Source: Andreesenia angusta
GTDB lineage: Bacteria > Bacillota > Clostridia > Tissierellales > Gottschalkiaceae
Length of the DNA: 64,000 bases
Direction of reading: 5' to 3'
Assembly (NCBI RefSeq): GCF_001855385.1
Contig: NZ_MKIE01000001.1
Location: 397,448 to 461,447, forward strand
A model generated the notes under the pieces. That model searched no databases. It was not told where the DNA came from and saw only the letters and a program-made list of their open reading frames with translations. Made by a program: the position numbers and the translations under genes. Shown in pieces: positions 1 through 9,686 of the stretch. Position 1 is the first letter of the stretch. The number at the start of each line of letters is the position of its first letter.

Positions 1-104
1 TCTTGTGCAAAATAAAACAAGGGTTTATCTTCTTTTAACTTATGTTAAATAATTATATATTTTAAGGTATAATATAGTGAGAATATTTTAAGGAGGAGAC
101 GACT

Positions 105-764
105 ATGAAATCCGCAATGGATTATGCTAAAGCTCAAAAGCGAAATGGACATATAGCCTTGGCAGCTACTTTAGCGATTACGACTGCAACTATTGCCTTT
201 ACCTACTTTGTAAGCACAGGAGTTCTGAAAAATGTAAGCCTTCTGTTCTTGCTAGGCCTTGGACTTATTATAGTTCTATTCGGCATAAGTACTGCTCTTT
301 TCTACGGAAAAGCAAATGCTACAGAAAGAATCATGAAAGACCCTCTAGTGCACTGGACGTACAACAGTGAAGAAGACGAATGGCTGGAAGATGGCTCTGC
401 CGAGGCGATAATCTCTGAAGAGGGAATTTACTACTCCCCTGCCAACAACAGAGTCCACACCTTCTGGAGCCCTTCTTCAAAGCTAGAGCACCTAAAGCTG
501 GGGAGGCTTCCTGGCTATGACTGCACTACTATGAACTTCTTTTTCATAAGAGCCAGAACCCAGGAGGGGAACACCATAAGCGCAGCTCTTCACGTCCCTG
601 TTCCAAATGGTCAAGAAGCGATTGCAGAGCAGCTTGTGGAAAGACTTAACCACAACTTGAAAACAAACCGAATGAACCGGGTGAAATTTCTGACTAAGGT
701 CGTGCTTGCTTTTATAGCTATCGTAGCTTTAATTGTCTTATTGGTCAGATTATTGGGAATCTAA
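105..764 (+). CDS. Membrane protein of unknown function
   Basis: The 219-residue product has two hydrophobic segments near the N-terminus (about 17-36 and 44-66) and one at the very C-terminus (about 197-217), with a soluble, acidic middle that starts around residue 80. I do not recognise the family; the layout of paired N-terminal helices and a cytosolic domain resembles YcxB-like proteins, but this is only a resemblance. A good ribosome site (AAGGAGGAG) precedes the ATG, and a TATAAT sequence lies at 68-73. It is a single-gene unit closed by the hairpin at 765-803. Confidence 0.75.
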   Translation: MKSAMDYAKAQKRNGHIALAATLAITTATIAFTYFVSTGVLKNVSLLFLLGLGLIIVLFGISTALFYGKANATERIMKDPLVHWTYNSEEDEWLEDGSAEAIISEEGIYYSPANNRVHTFWSPSSKLEHLKLGRLPGYDCTTMNFFFIRARTQEGNTISAALHVPVPNGQEAIAEQLVERLNHNLKTNRMNRVKFLTKVVLAFIAIVALIVLLVRLLGI

Positions 765-803
765 AAAACACTTGGAAGACTCTTCGTCTTCCAAGTGTTT
801 TTT
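765..803. terminator. Bidirectional intrinsic terminator
   Basis: A near-perfect hairpin (AACACTTGGAAGAC paired with GTCTTCCAAGTGTT) has A-runs upstream and T-runs downstream. It can therefore end both the gene at 105-764 and the convergent topB. Confidence 0.9.
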
Positions 804-2959
804 TACTTTAGATTCAGCTTTGCAAGTGCATCTGCAAGCGCCGAATTTATGTTGTCGTCTTCCTGCTTGTTAAGGTAATTTCTCACTTCTTTTTTGGAGA
901 GCTTGGACTTCTGGTCACCCTTTCTCTTGTTGAAAGCGCTGAGTTTCTCCCTGTAACCACATTTACATATAAACATCTTAGAGTCGCCTGAACCCCTCAT
1001 CTCCATCTTCTTCTTGCACTCGGGACATCTGGCGTTTGTAACTCTGGAAATAGACTGCTTCTCTCCACACTCTCTGTCCTGGCATACAAGCATCTTGCCC
1101 TTTTTGCCTTTTACCTCTAGCATGTACTTTCCGCAACTTGGACACTTGCTTCTAGTCAGATTGTCGTGCTTGAAACTGTCCTCGCTCGACTTTATCTCCG
1201 ATACTATCGCCTTGGTGTACTCTATCATCTCTTTTATGAACTCGTCTTTTCTGAGCTTGCCCTTGGATATCTTCTCAAGCTTCTGCTCCCATTCCGCTGT
1301 AAGCACCGGGGACTTCAAATCCTCTGGGGCCAGTGCTAGAAGCTGTTTCCCTTTTGAAGTTATGTGGACTTCGTTTCCTCTTTTCTCGAGCAAATAGCTG
1401 TTGAAGAGCTTGTCCACTATGTCTGCCCTAGTTGCAACCGTACCTATTCCGCCAGTCTCGCCTATGGTCTTTAGAAGCTCCTTGTCGTCTGTATCCATGT
1501 ACTTTCTTGGGTTTTCCATGGCTCCCAGCAGAGTGCCCTCTGTAAACCTAGGAGGGGGGCTCGTCTCTCCAGAAGTCTTCTTAAGGCTCACTGTGGATAT
1601 CTCCATCCCTCGCTTGAATTCAGCTTTCTTCTTTTCCACAGTTTCCTCATCCTCGCTGTATAACTCTCTGTAGCCTTCCGACACAGTCAGTTTCCCCTTC
1701 GCCCTAAAGAGCTCGTCGCCTATTCTAAGCTCCACTTTAGTCTCTTCATACACATGTGGAGGCATAAGCACACCGAGGAATCTCTTTATCACCATCTCGT
1801 ATATCTTTCTCTCTCTGTCGCTCAGTTCGCTCATAACAGGCCTTTCCTCTGTGGGAACTATGGCGTGGTGGTCCGAAACCTTGGAGTCGTCCACAAAAGA
1901 GCTGTTGGCCTTTATCCCGCCCCTGACTATTCTAGCTCCGAATTTAGAGTAGCCTCCTATCGAACATGCTTTTACCCTGTCTGAAAGAGTTTCCACCATG
2001 TCGCTGCTTATATAGGATGAGTCTGTCCTAGGGTAGGTAAGCGCCTTATACTTTTCGTAAAGGCTCTGAACCGCAGAAAGCGTCTCTTTTCCGGAGTATC
2101 CGTAGATCCTGTTGGCCTCTTTCTGAAGTTCGGTCAGGTCGTACAGCTTTGGAGCGTATGTCTTTTTAGTCTGGCTCGACACGTCCTCCACAACGGCCTT
2201 TTTCCCGTTTAAATGCTTGAGGATGCTCTCTATTTTAGCTTCATCAAAAGACCTTGTATTCCCCTTTGAGTCCGACCAGATGAACTTGAGCCCTGAAACC
2301 TCTGTCTCCAGCCCATAGAACTTCTGGCTTTTAAAGCTCTGTATCTCCTCCTCTTTTCTCTGCACCATGGCAAGCGTAGGAGTCTGCACCCTTCCACATG
2401 AAAGCTGTGCGTTGTGCTTGCATGTAAGCGCCCTTGTCCCGTTTATTCCGACATACCAGTCCGCTTCAGACCTTGCCACTGCAGCTCTGTAGAGATTCTC
2501 GTACTCTCTTCCGTCTTTGAGCTTCTTGAATCCCTCTACTATGGCCTTCTCCGTGACAGAGGAAATCCACAGTCTCTTTACAGGTTTCTTGTTCCCGGCC
2601 TTCTCCAGTATCCACCTGGCCACAAGCTCGCCTTCTCTTCCGGCATCTGTAGCTATTATGACCTCCGAGATATCGTCTCTGTTTATCTGATGCTTGACAG
2701 TGTTGAACTGCTTCCCGCTCTGTTTTATAACCACCGTCTTGAGCTTGCCCGGTATTATGGGAAGCTGCTCTATCTTCCACTCAGAGTACTCCTTCTTGTA
2801 GGTTTCTGGGTCTGCAAGCGTCACAAGGTGTCCAAGAGCCCAAGTGACTACATAGTTCTTCCCCTCAATATATCCATTCCCCGTTCTATCACATTTAAGC
2901 GCCTTGGCTATATCCCTTCCAACCGACGGCTTTTCAGCTAAAACTAATTTTTTTGACAT
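803..2959 (-). CDS. topB: DNA topoisomerase III
   Basis: Type IA topoisomerase that passes single strands through a transient 5'-phosphotyrosyl nick and separates linked replication or recombination intermediates. The Toprim domain is at the N-terminus (LVLAEKPSVGRDIAK, then TDAGREGE near residue 105-111). The catalytic tyrosine is Tyr309 in ALTYPRTDS. The length of 718 residues matches the family. Two C-terminal zinc-ribbon segments (CPSC...C...C and CPEC...C.C) follow the core, as is common in Firmicutes TopB. It stands alone, with no conjugation genes beside it, so a housekeeping copy is likelier than a mobile-element one. Confidence 0.95.
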   Translation of the reverse strand: MSKKLVLAEKPSVGRDIAKALKCDRTGNGYIEGKNYVVTWALGHLVTLADPETYKKEYSEWKIEQLPIIPGKLKTVVIKQSGKQFNTVKHQINRDDISEVIIATDAGREGELVARWILEKAGNKKPVKRLWISSVTEKAIVEGFKKLKDGREYENLYRAAVARSEADWYVGINGTRALTCKHNAQLSCGRVQTPTLAMVQRKEEEIQSFKSQKFYGLETEVSGLKFIWSDSKGNTRSFDEAKIESILKHLNGKKAVVEDVSSQTKKTYAPKLYDLTELQKEANRIYGYSGKETLSAVQSLYEKYKALTYPRTDSSYISSDMVETLSDRVKACSIGGYSKFGARIVRGGIKANSSFVDDSKVSDHHAIVPTEERPVMSELSDRERKIYEMVIKRFLGVLMPPHVYEETKVELRIGDELFRAKGKLTVSEGYRELYSEDEETVEKKKAEFKRGMEISTVSLKKTSGETSPPPRFTEGTLLGAMENPRKYMDTDDKELLKTIGETGGIGTVATRADIVDKLFNSYLLEKRGNEVHITSKGKQLLALAPEDLKSPVLTAEWEQKLEKISKGKLRKDEFIKEMIEYTKAIVSEIKSSEDSFKHDNLTRSKCPSCGKYMLEVKGKKGKMLVCQDRECGEKQSISRVTNARCPECKKKMEMRGSGDSKMFICKCGYREKLSAFNKRKGDQKSKLSKKEVRNYLNKQEDDNINSALADALAKLNLK

Positions 2960-3135
2960 CTAATCTTCCTTTCAAAGCAATATTGTATTAACAATTATTA
3001 TAGCATCTTAGATGAAGAGGTGGCGCTTTATTGTGAAATCAGTTTCAACTTGTCTTTACTAGCTTATTTTTATTGACATAGGCCAACACTATAACCTAAA
3101 CTTAAATTATTAAATACCTTATAGGGGTGATGGGC

Positions 3136-4677
3136 TTGAAAGTAAGAAACTTGAAAAACAGACTAATAATATTCCTCATTTCAGCCTCTATCGCTCTAGG
3201 CTTGTTTCTGCTAGTTCTGAAGTACATAGAGATAGAGAAAGACCGACTATATGAAGCGGAGCGTTCGACTACTGCCGAGAGATATGTGAGGTTTCAGTCG
3301 GCTGTGGAGAGCCTGATAAGCGACAACATAACCATACTTAATGGGTACACTGCCTTTCTCTCCATGGAAGAGAAGCCTTCTCAGGAGTCTGCCGTAAATT
3401 ACCTTGAGAATCTCGTAGACGAAAACAACTCTTACATAAAAAACATAAGCACTCTTGAAGACACCACAATAAGTTTTATCTATCCTCTGGACGGAAACCA
3501 GTCAGCTATAGGGCTCAATCTGTCGGAACTGGAGTCCCAGAGAGACCCTGTTCTCAAAGTAAAGCAGAGTCTGAAGCCTGTGTTTCAGGGTCCTGTTGAA
3601 CTTGTACAGGGCGGGAGCGGCTTTGTCGCTAGAGTTCCAACTTTAAGCAAGTCTGGCGACTACCAAGGGCAGATAAGCCTTGTAGTCTCCGGTGATTCGT
3701 TCCTCCAAGAGATAGACAGGCTTTCCAAGCTTCACGGCCTTGAAGTCCTGTTCTTCAAGACAAGCGAGTACCCTAAAGCTCCATTCTATGGAGACGCGTC
3801 TATTTTAGATAAGCGACCTCTTAACTTTTTTATGATAAATGACTACATATCTTGGAAAGTGGCTGTAATCCCTTTTGGAGGATGGAGCGAAAAGTACAGC
3901 ACTATCGACATGAGCTTGAAACTTGGACTTCTTTTCTCTTTAATAGTGTTTTTCCTTACCTTCTTTTCAATAGACTTTTTCGACCAGAGCAGGGTAAAAC
4001 TAAAGGAAAAGAACTTCGAGATAACATATCAGCGCGATGAGATAGAGGCGCTCTACGAGCAGGCCTACTCTATGAATCAGGAGCTTGAGAGTTTGATATC
4101 CAGGAACAAGAAGAACTTCTTCGACACTGTGTCATCTCTGGTGCATGCACTAGATGCAAAGGATCCGTATACTGGCGGCCATAGCCAGAGAGTCAAGGAG
4201 TACTCTGTGAAGACGGCTGAGCGTATGGGGCTAGATGAAGGTTCAAAAGAGATACTCTCCTTTGGAAGCATACTGCACGATGTGGGGAAGATCGGAATTC
4301 CAGACTCTATACTCAACAAGGAGGGCTCTCTTACAGACGAAGAGTACGACATGATCAAGAACCACCCCAAGATAGGGTTCAACATAATAGAGAGTCTCGA
4401 GCTTGACCATGAGACCAAGAGGATTATACACGAACACCACGAGCGGGTGGACGGAAGCGGCTATCCAAACAAACTCTTAGGTGACGATATCCATCTTTTC
4501 TCCAAGATAGTCTGCGTAGCTGACGCCTTCGACGCCATGACTTCAAAGCGCTCCTACAGAGAGACTCCTATGAGCCAAAGCGAAGCTATCGCCGAGCTTG
4601 AGCGCAACCGTGGAACCCAATTTGACAGCCAGGTGCTGGACGTATTCGTAGATATACTTAGAGAAGAGCTGAAATAA
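3136..4677 (+). CDS. Membrane CHASE-like sensor with HD-GYP c-di-GMP phosphodiesterase
   Basis: The N-terminal membrane helix (about residues 9-29) is followed by an extracytoplasmic region of about 220 residues. That region contains a CHASE-like stretch (ISFIYPLDGNQSAIGLNL). A second helix (about 260-285), a coiled coil and a C-terminal HD-GYP domain follow. The HD-GYP signature is intact: HDVGKIGIPD, then HHERVDGSGYP, so hydrolysis of c-di-GMP is expected. I chose TTG at 3136 because AGGGGTGAT lies 5 nt upstream; GTG at 3127 and ATG at 3130 sit inside that ribosome site. The ligand is unknown. Confidence 0.88.
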   Translation: MKVRNLKNRLIIFLISASIALGLFLLVLKYIEIEKDRLYEAERSTTAERYVRFQSAVESLISDNITILNGYTAFLSMEEKPSQESAVNYLENLVDENNSYIKNISTLEDTTISFIYPLDGNQSAIGLNLSELESQRDPVLKVKQSLKPVFQGPVELVQGGSGFVARVPTLSKSGDYQGQISLVVSGDSFLQEIDRLSKLHGLEVLFFKTSEYPKAPFYGDASILDKRPLNFFMINDYISWKVAVIPFGGWSEKYSTIDMSLKLGLLFSLIVFFLTFFSIDFFDQSRVKLKEKNFEITYQRDEIEALYEQAYSMNQELESLISRNKKNFFDTVSSLVHALDAKDPYTGGHSQRVKEYSVKTAERMGLDEGSKEILSFGSILHDVGKIGIPDSILNKEGSLTDEEYDMIKNHPKIGFNIIESLELDHETKRIIHEHHERVDGSGYPNKLLGDDIHLFSKIVCVADAFDAMTSKRSYRETPMSQSEAIAELERNRGTQFDSQVLDVFVDILREELK

Positions 4678-4718
4678 AGAAGAACCAGCCGACTTTTTAA
4701 AAGTCTGCTGGTTCTTTT
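4677..4718. terminator. Hairpin terminator between convergent genes
   Basis: AAGAACCAGC and GCTGGTTCTT flank an inner GACTT/AAGTC stem, followed by T's. The right arm overlaps the last codons of the CPBP gene, so the element is shared by both converging transcripts. Confidence 0.85.
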
Positions 4719-5566
4719 CCTATCTTCATCCAAATCAAGATGTCCACTATCACAAGTGCTATAAATCCACTCAGTCCTATTATTCCGTTTAAAAGCGGGT
4801 GACCTCCTTCGATGTAAATTATAGAAGCACCGGCTAGCCCATTCAAAGTACCGTGGGCTATTCCGGCCGTCAGCACCGACTTGGACTTGATCCTCACAAG
4901 TGAAAATACAGGCGAGAGCAGAATACACCATATGGTCATTAGAAATACCCCCAGAACAGGGTACTCCGGATAGTTATGGCCTTGGAGCACAAGTGGGGCG
5001 TGCCATATCCCCCAGATAGCGCCTGTTGTAAACGTCATCTTCCAAAAACCCATGTGTTTTAGTTCGCCATAAAGATATCCTCTCCATCCTATCTCTTCAC
5101 CTATTGCAAACGCAAGATTTATTGTGATTCCTGCAATCATTCCGCTTGCAACTGTCATCAGAAGCGGTATTATTGGCTGGATCTGCAGTAGCTCGTACAT
5201 CTGCGCATACTCTTCAGACTCCTTTAGAAGGGGGCCGTATGAAGACAAGAAATCCTCCATATAGAGGCTAAAGCTGGCTCCTGGAAAGAGCACGTTTATA
5301 AATATCCCAAGCGCTATTATCACCGGAAATACAAGCCAGGCGAAAGCGTACCATCTGTTGAATTTAAGTTTCAGTCCAATCTCACTTAAGCTTCTTCCCC
5401 TTTTTTTCGTAAAGATGATTGCTAGTATTCCCGGTATCCACATATACACAGATGCCATCACAGTGTATGAAGCTGTGGTCTTAAATACAACTCCAAAGTA
5501 GTATGCTCCTGCCAGTATCCAGGAAGCTGCCAATGTAATTACCACATATAACTTCCAGTCTTTCAT
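4697..5566 (-). CDS. CPBP family intramembrane metalloprotease
   Basis: A 289-residue multi-helix membrane protein of the Abi/CAAX-protease-and-bacteriocin-processing family. All three family motifs are present: EEIGWRGYL (glutamates and arginine), the HAPL histidine and the HGTLN histidine. Substrates of bacterial members are mostly unknown; some give bacteriocin self-immunity. An ATG 48 nt upstream (5614) is possible, but the sequence AGGAGGTGATAAGG directly precedes the ATG at 5566, so I use that. No bacteriocin gene is visible nearby. Confidence 0.9.
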   Translation of the reverse strand: MKDWKLYVVITLAASWILAGAYYFGVVFKTTASYTVMASVYMWIPGILAIIFTKKRGRSLSEIGLKLKFNRWYAFAWLVFPVIIALGIFINVLFPGASFSLYMEDFLSSYGPLLKESEEYAQMYELLQIQPIIPLLMTVASGMIAGITINLAFAIGEEIGWRGYLYGELKHMGFWKMTFTTGAIWGIWHAPLVLQGHNYPEYPVLGVFLMTIWCILLSPVFSLVRIKSKSVLTAGIAHGTLNGLAGASIIYIEGGHPLLNGIIGLSGFIALVIVDILIWMKIGKEPADF

Positions 5567-5685
5567 CCTTATCACCTCCTGTCTTTGTTTACTACATAGA
5601 TATATATTCCCCAAAAAAGACTAGACAAAAACCTTTCTATATATTAATATATTTACATAATACGATATAGTTTAGGAGGAACGAC

Positions 5686-7167
5686 ATGGCAAACTACTAT
5701 ATAAAAACCGAGCGTAGATTTAGCATCATAAGAAAATTTGGATGGCTATTTACAGTGCTCGTTGGAATAGGCGGGCTATTTGAACCAAAACTCGGGCTTC
5801 TTGTAATTCCAGTTATACTTGCCCTTACTGTTATGGGCTTTTTCAGAGGAAGGTACTGGTGCGGGAACTTCTGTGCGCATGGAAGCCTTTTTGACTCTCT
5901 CTTTATTCCTTTCGGAAGAAACGCCAAGATATACAGGTTTATGAAGTCCAAGTACATGACTATTGGATTTATGACTTTCTTTGCATTCAATCTGAGCAGA
6001 AAGATAATGGGTGCGGCACAGTTTTGGGGAGAGAACAGCTTCCTAGACAAACTTGGCTTTGTGTTCGTAACAACGTACCTCATGGTTATAATAGTTGGTG
6101 GCGGCCTTAGCATGGTGAACAGCGGGAGAACTTGGTGCCAAGTATGCCCCATGGGTGTGATGGAGAAAATCTCTTACAAGTTAGGGAAAATTACAAAAGC
6201 CAACAAAAAGACAGATGTGAAAGTGACTATTTCAGACAAAGACGCCTGCCATAAGTGCGGCAAATGCGCCAGGGTCTGCCCTATGCAGATAAGCCCCTAC
6301 ACAGAGTTCAACGAGAGCAACCAGTTCGACAGCTCAAACTGTATAAAATGCTCTACATGCGTTGTAAACTGCCCTGCTGGGATACTTTCAATAGAGAAAG
6401 AGGAAAAAGCTATTGAGTTGAAGGCCATATCTGCCGAGAAGAGAGCGTCTCTTGCAAATGAAGTTCCTGGAAGACAGCATATAGAAGCTGAAGTGGTTGA
6501 AGTGAACGAACTAGGCCCAGACTTAAGGGAGTTCAAGTTTCAGTTTAAATCGCCTAAGCGAGTGGCCTACAAACCTGGCCAGTTTATGATTCTGAAGATA
6601 GAAGCTGAACCAGAGAGTTACAGAGCCTACTCTATATCTGGATGGGACCCTAAGGGAAGCACTGTAGGTGTCATAATCAAGAAGGTTGCTGATGGTTATG
6701 GAACTGAAAAGATATTTGACGACTACACTTTGGGAGCCAAGGTGGAGCTTGAAGGCCCTCTTGGAGACGAGCTTGTAGTTGATAAAAATGCCAAGAAGCT
6801 GCTCTTTATAGGTAATGGAATCGGAATAACACCTTTCATCCCTCTTGTAGAGGACGCAATATTGAACAGGCCCGATTCGCTTGAAAGAATCGACTTGGTA
6901 TATGGTATAAGAAAATCTGAAGACCTTATCTATGATGAATTCTTCAGCAAGCAAGACATAGAGTCCGACATGTTCAACTACCATAAGATAGCTTCTAGAG
7001 AAGAGATCCATGGCAGAAAGGGATATGTTATGGATGTAATAAAAGATCTAGATGTATCTGACTCTAAAGTCTACATCTGTGGATCTAAAGCCATGGTAAA
7101 TGACACTGTAAAGCTCCTTAAGGAAAACGGACTTTCAGAGCAGGATATATTTGTAGAGACAGCTTAG
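5686..7167 (+). CDS. Membrane NapH-like ferredoxin fused to FAD/NAD(P) reductase
   Basis: This 493-residue protein joins three modules. Residues 1-165 form a membrane part with NapH/NosR-type cysteine pairs (CGNFCAHG, Cys59/63; CQVCPMG, Cys151/154). Residues 185-232 hold two classical 4Fe-4S motifs (CHKCGKCARVCP and CIKCSTCVVNCP). Residues 265-493 form a ferredoxin-NADP reductase-like domain with the FAD motif RAYS and the nucleotide-site stretch GNGIGITPF. It probably moves electrons between NAD(P)H and an Fe-S acceptor at the membrane. The partner is unknown and no nap, nos or rnf genes adjoin it. A strong AGGAGG site precedes the ATG. Confidence 0.88.
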   Translation: MANYYIKTERRFSIIRKFGWLFTVLVGIGGLFEPKLGLLVIPVILALTVMGFFRGRYWCGNFCAHGSLFDSLFIPFGRNAKIYRFMKSKYMTIGFMTFFAFNLSRKIMGAAQFWGENSFLDKLGFVFVTTYLMVIIVGGGLSMVNSGRTWCQVCPMGVMEKISYKLGKITKANKKTDVKVTISDKDACHKCGKCARVCPMQISPYTEFNESNQFDSSNCIKCSTCVVNCPAGILSIEKEEKAIELKAISAEKRASLANEVPGRQHIEAEVVEVNELGPDLREFKFQFKSPKRVAYKPGQFMILKIEAEPESYRAYSISGWDPKGSTVGVIIKKVADGYGTEKIFDDYTLGAKVELEGPLGDELVVDKNAKKLLFIGNGIGITPFIPLVEDAILNRPDSLERIDLVYGIRKSEDLIYDEFFSKQDIESDMFNYHKIASREEIHGRKGYVMDVIKDLDVSDSKVYICGSKAMVNDTVKLLKENGLSEQDIFVETA

Positions 7168-7189
7168 TGTTTTGCTGTAACACAGACTC

Positions 7190-7235
7190 ACACCTTGAAA
7201 GCTATTTATGGTATAGCCTCAAGGTGTATTTTTTA
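7190..7235 (+). terminator. Intrinsic terminator
   Basis: ACACCTTGA pairs with TCAAGGTGT, with an inner GCTAT/ATAGC stem, followed by a six-T run. Confidence 0.85.
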
Positions 7236-7295
7236 TATTCTATGATATAATAAATGGGTATAAAGTTCTACATAGAATACTTGGAGGTGATTGGA

Positions 7296-8984
7296 GTGAA
7301 AATATCCACAAAATTTAATGCCATAACCATCGGGATGATTGCAACAACTTCTTTGCTTATGTTCCTGACACTTTCCGTTCTAGGAGATATTTCCGAAAGA
7401 GTCGATGAGCAGCAAAACGTAAATACCCCTGTAATAGTAAGTTCCCTCTCGCTTCAAAAAGACGTTGTTCAGATTCAGCAGTGGCTAACCGATATATCTG
7501 CCACACGTGGAGCCCCTGGCTTTGACGATGGATTCGATGAAGCTGAAAAGTACTACTCTGAAGCAAAGAGTGAGCTTGACTCCCTTAAAGCCCTCGGGAT
7601 CGAGGACGATATTCTGGATCCTATTTCTAAAGACCTGGATGAGTACTATCAAATGGGAGTGGACATGGCAAATGCCTACATATCTAGCGGAACAGGCGCT
7701 GGCAACAAGTTCATGGAGGAGTTCGATCCTTATGCCGTGAAAATGGAGTCAAGTGTCGAAGTCCTTCTAGAAGAAGCCGATGCGCTAGTTGAAAATGGAA
7801 ATACGAAAATAAGCCAATCCATAAGCACTTTGATAAGAAGAGCCATAATTTCATTCAGCGTGATACTCCTGATATCCATATTCTCCTTTTTTGTAAGCAG
7901 AAATGTCATAATGAAGCGTATCTCTAATCTTTCAGGTATCCTTGGAGATATTGCAGAGGGGGATGGAGACCTCACTAAGCGTGTGGATGTAAGCTCTGGA
8001 GACGAGCTGAGCGTCATGGCGTCGTACTTCAACACTTTTGCCGATACAGTGAGCAGCATAGTTTCTTCCATAAAGGAGCTTTCCTCTCAGGTTGTCGACT
8101 CCTCCGAGGAACTCAAGTCTATAGCTCATATTTCAACTGCCTCCTCTGAAGAGGCCAGCCATGCTATAGAGGAAATATCTAGAAGTGCCTCTAGTCAAGC
8201 GGAGCAAACAGAGTACGGATCTAGAAAGCTCTCTGAGCTAGTTTCCGCACTTGAAGAGAGCAAGCACCAGACCCAGAACCTCTCAAGCTCTTTCAAACAA
8301 GTGAACTTGCTTGTAGACGAAGGTCTTGAGGTCATAAACCATCTCTCTGACACTACCGATGAAAGCAGCGTTGCAACCAAGAGTGTTCATGGCGACATAG
8401 TCAAGACAAGCGAAAGCTCTCAGAAGATAGGTGAAGCCAGCAATCTTATAATGTCAGTCTCTGAACAGACAAATCTTTTGGCTTTAAACGCAGCGATTGA
8501 AGCCGCAAGAGCCGGCGAACACGGGAAGGGATTTTCAGTTGTGGCCGAAGAGATTAGGAAGCTGTCTATTGAATCTGCCGACTCTACAAGGATAATCAAT
8601 GACATAGTTGCCGAGCTTCAGTTCAACGCAAATAATGCAGTCTCTACTATGAACAGAGTGGAAGAGATATACAGCAGGCAGATTGAAAATGTCCACCTGA
8701 CTGAATCCAAGTACAAACACATAAGAGATTCCCTTGAAAGTTCTAACCAAGCTATTTTAGCTATAAGCGAGTCCAGCTTTAAAATTGAGCAAGTAGCTTC
8801 AGAAGTTCTAGACACTATACAGACGCTCTCAGCTATATCAGAGGAAAACTCAGCTGGGACCGAAGAGGCTTCAGTGTCTATACATCAGCAAACAGAGATA
8901 ATAAGCAAGCTTGAAAGCTCCAGCGTAAATCTGTCGAATCTTTCCCAGAATCTACAATCCCTTGTGGAGCAATTTCAAGTTTAA
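7296..8984 (+). CDS. Methyl-accepting chemotaxis protein, four-helix-bundle type
   Basis: A transmembrane chemoreceptor of about 562 residues. One helix lies near the N-terminus ([17 protein letters not shown]) and a second at about residues 180-202. Between them is a helical sensor of about 145 residues, with a HAMP domain after it. The signalling hairpin tip reads [22 protein letters not shown] chose GTG at 7296 because GGAGGTGATT precedes it; the in-frame ATG at 7254 has no ribosome site. It should report to CheA/CheW encoded elsewhere. The ligand is unknown. Confidence 0.92.
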   Translation: MKISTKFNAITIGMIATTSLLMFLTLSVLGDISERVDEQQNVNTPVIVSSLSLQKDVVQIQQWLTDISATRGAPGFDDGFDEAEKYYSEAKSELDSLKALGIEDDILDPISKDLDEYYQMGVDMANAYISSGTGAGNKFMEEFDPYAVKMESSVEVLLEEADALVENGNTKISQSISTLIRRAIISFSVILLISIFSFFVSRNVIMKRISNLSGILGDIAEGDGDLTKRVDVSSGDELSVMASYFNTFADTVSSIVSSIKELSSQVVDSSEELKSIAHISTASSEEASHAIEEISRSASSQAEQTEYGSRKLSELVSALEESKHQTQNLSSSFKQVNLLVDEGLEVINHLSDTTDESSVATKSVHGDIVKTSESSQKIGEASNLIMSVSEQTNLLALNAAIEAARAGEHGKGFSVVAEEIRKLSIESADSTRIINDIVAELQFNANNAVSTMNRVEEIYSRQIENVHLTESKYKHIRDSLESSNQAILAISESSFKIEQVASEVLDTIQTLSAISEENSAGTEEASVSIHQQTEIISKLESSSVNLSNLSQNLQSLVEQFQV

Positions 8985-8991
8985 GTAACTT

Positions 8992-9028
8992 CAGGCAAGC
9001 CCTAAACTCAAGGTTTGCCTGTTTTTTT
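8992..9028 (+). terminator. Intrinsic terminator
   Basis: CAGGCAA/TTGCCTG stem followed by a seven-T run, directly after the chemoreceptor stop. Confidence 0.85.
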
Positions 9029-9101
9029 GTCTTTTTCAACGAAAGATAGTATAATAAAGTTATCAAAATGGAACATATGTTTCGGGTCAGGGTGGATTGA
9101 T

Positions 9102-9686
9102 ATGGACTACAGAAATCATTTAAAGTCAGGAGCGCTGCTAGGTGTAGTCGCCATTGACAGGCTCTACGAAGGCAACCTAGCTAATCTAACTCAGCTAGGC
9201 CTCTTAGGGTTGGGCTCTTTTGCACTTGGGCTGTCTTTGGGCTCTGGGCTTCCGGATATAGATCACCACAAGAGTCTTATCGCCCAAAAATTAAAGGCCA
9301 TAGGATGGATGATAAGCAGGTTCTTCTCGCACCGCGGCTTCACCCATTCCATAGCCTTTGTGATTTCAGTCTATATATGCTTTATGTTCGGCGAGAAGTA
9401 CGTCCCAAGCGAGTATAACCTGGCCTACAGGTACTTCGCCTTCGGAACGGTTTTCGGCTCTTCTGCCCATATACTTATGGACATGTTTATAGGAAACGGA
9501 GTGAGACTTTTCGCGCCGATATCCCAGCGAAAGTTCAGTTTCCTGAGGATCCGCTCAGGCTCTAAGGCTGAGGCCACTTTCCACAAGTTCCTGCTCTTTC
9601 TCTTTGTACTCTACTTGATTTTCAGGACAAGCCTAGGTGGCGAGCTTCTCTCTCTGCTAGGCTCAATAAGCTTGCTGGCTAATTAA
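9102..9686 (+). CDS. YdjM-like membrane-bound metal-dependent hydrolase (DUF457)
   Basis: The 194-residue product carries the histidine/aspartate motifs of the YdjM/DUF457 family: NHLKSG at the N-terminus, LPDIDHHKS and HRGFTHS, interleaved with hydrophobic segments. The family is annotated as inner-membrane, possibly metal-dependent hydrolases, but reactions are largely unproven. ATG at 9102 has GGTGGA 5 nt upstream; the longer frame from 9015 overlaps the upstream terminator and is rejected. The stop overlaps that of convergent modC by 4 nt. Confidence 0.85.
   Translation: MDYRNHLKSGALLGVVAIDRLYEGNLANLTQLGLLGLGSFALGLSLGSGLPDIDHHKSLIAQKLKAIGWMISRFFSHRGFTHSIAFVISVYICFMFGEKYVPSEYNLAYRYFAFGTVFGSSAHILMDMFIGNGVRLFAPISQRKFSFLRIRSGSKAEATFHKFLLFLFVLYLIFRTSLGGELLSLLGSISLLAN

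Noticed and set aside
3070-3110. TTGACA as the -35 of a sigma-A promoter before the HD-GYP gene.
   Set aside because: The only TATAAC-like -10 is 11 nt away, too close for a standard promoter.
7254-7295. Upstream ATG for the chemoreceptor.
   Set aside because: No ribosome site; GGAGGTGATT directly precedes the in-frame GTG at 7296.
9015-9101. Longer start for the YdjM-like protein.
   Set aside because: It would begin inside the terminator of the preceding gene and lacks a ribosome site; ATG 9102 has one.
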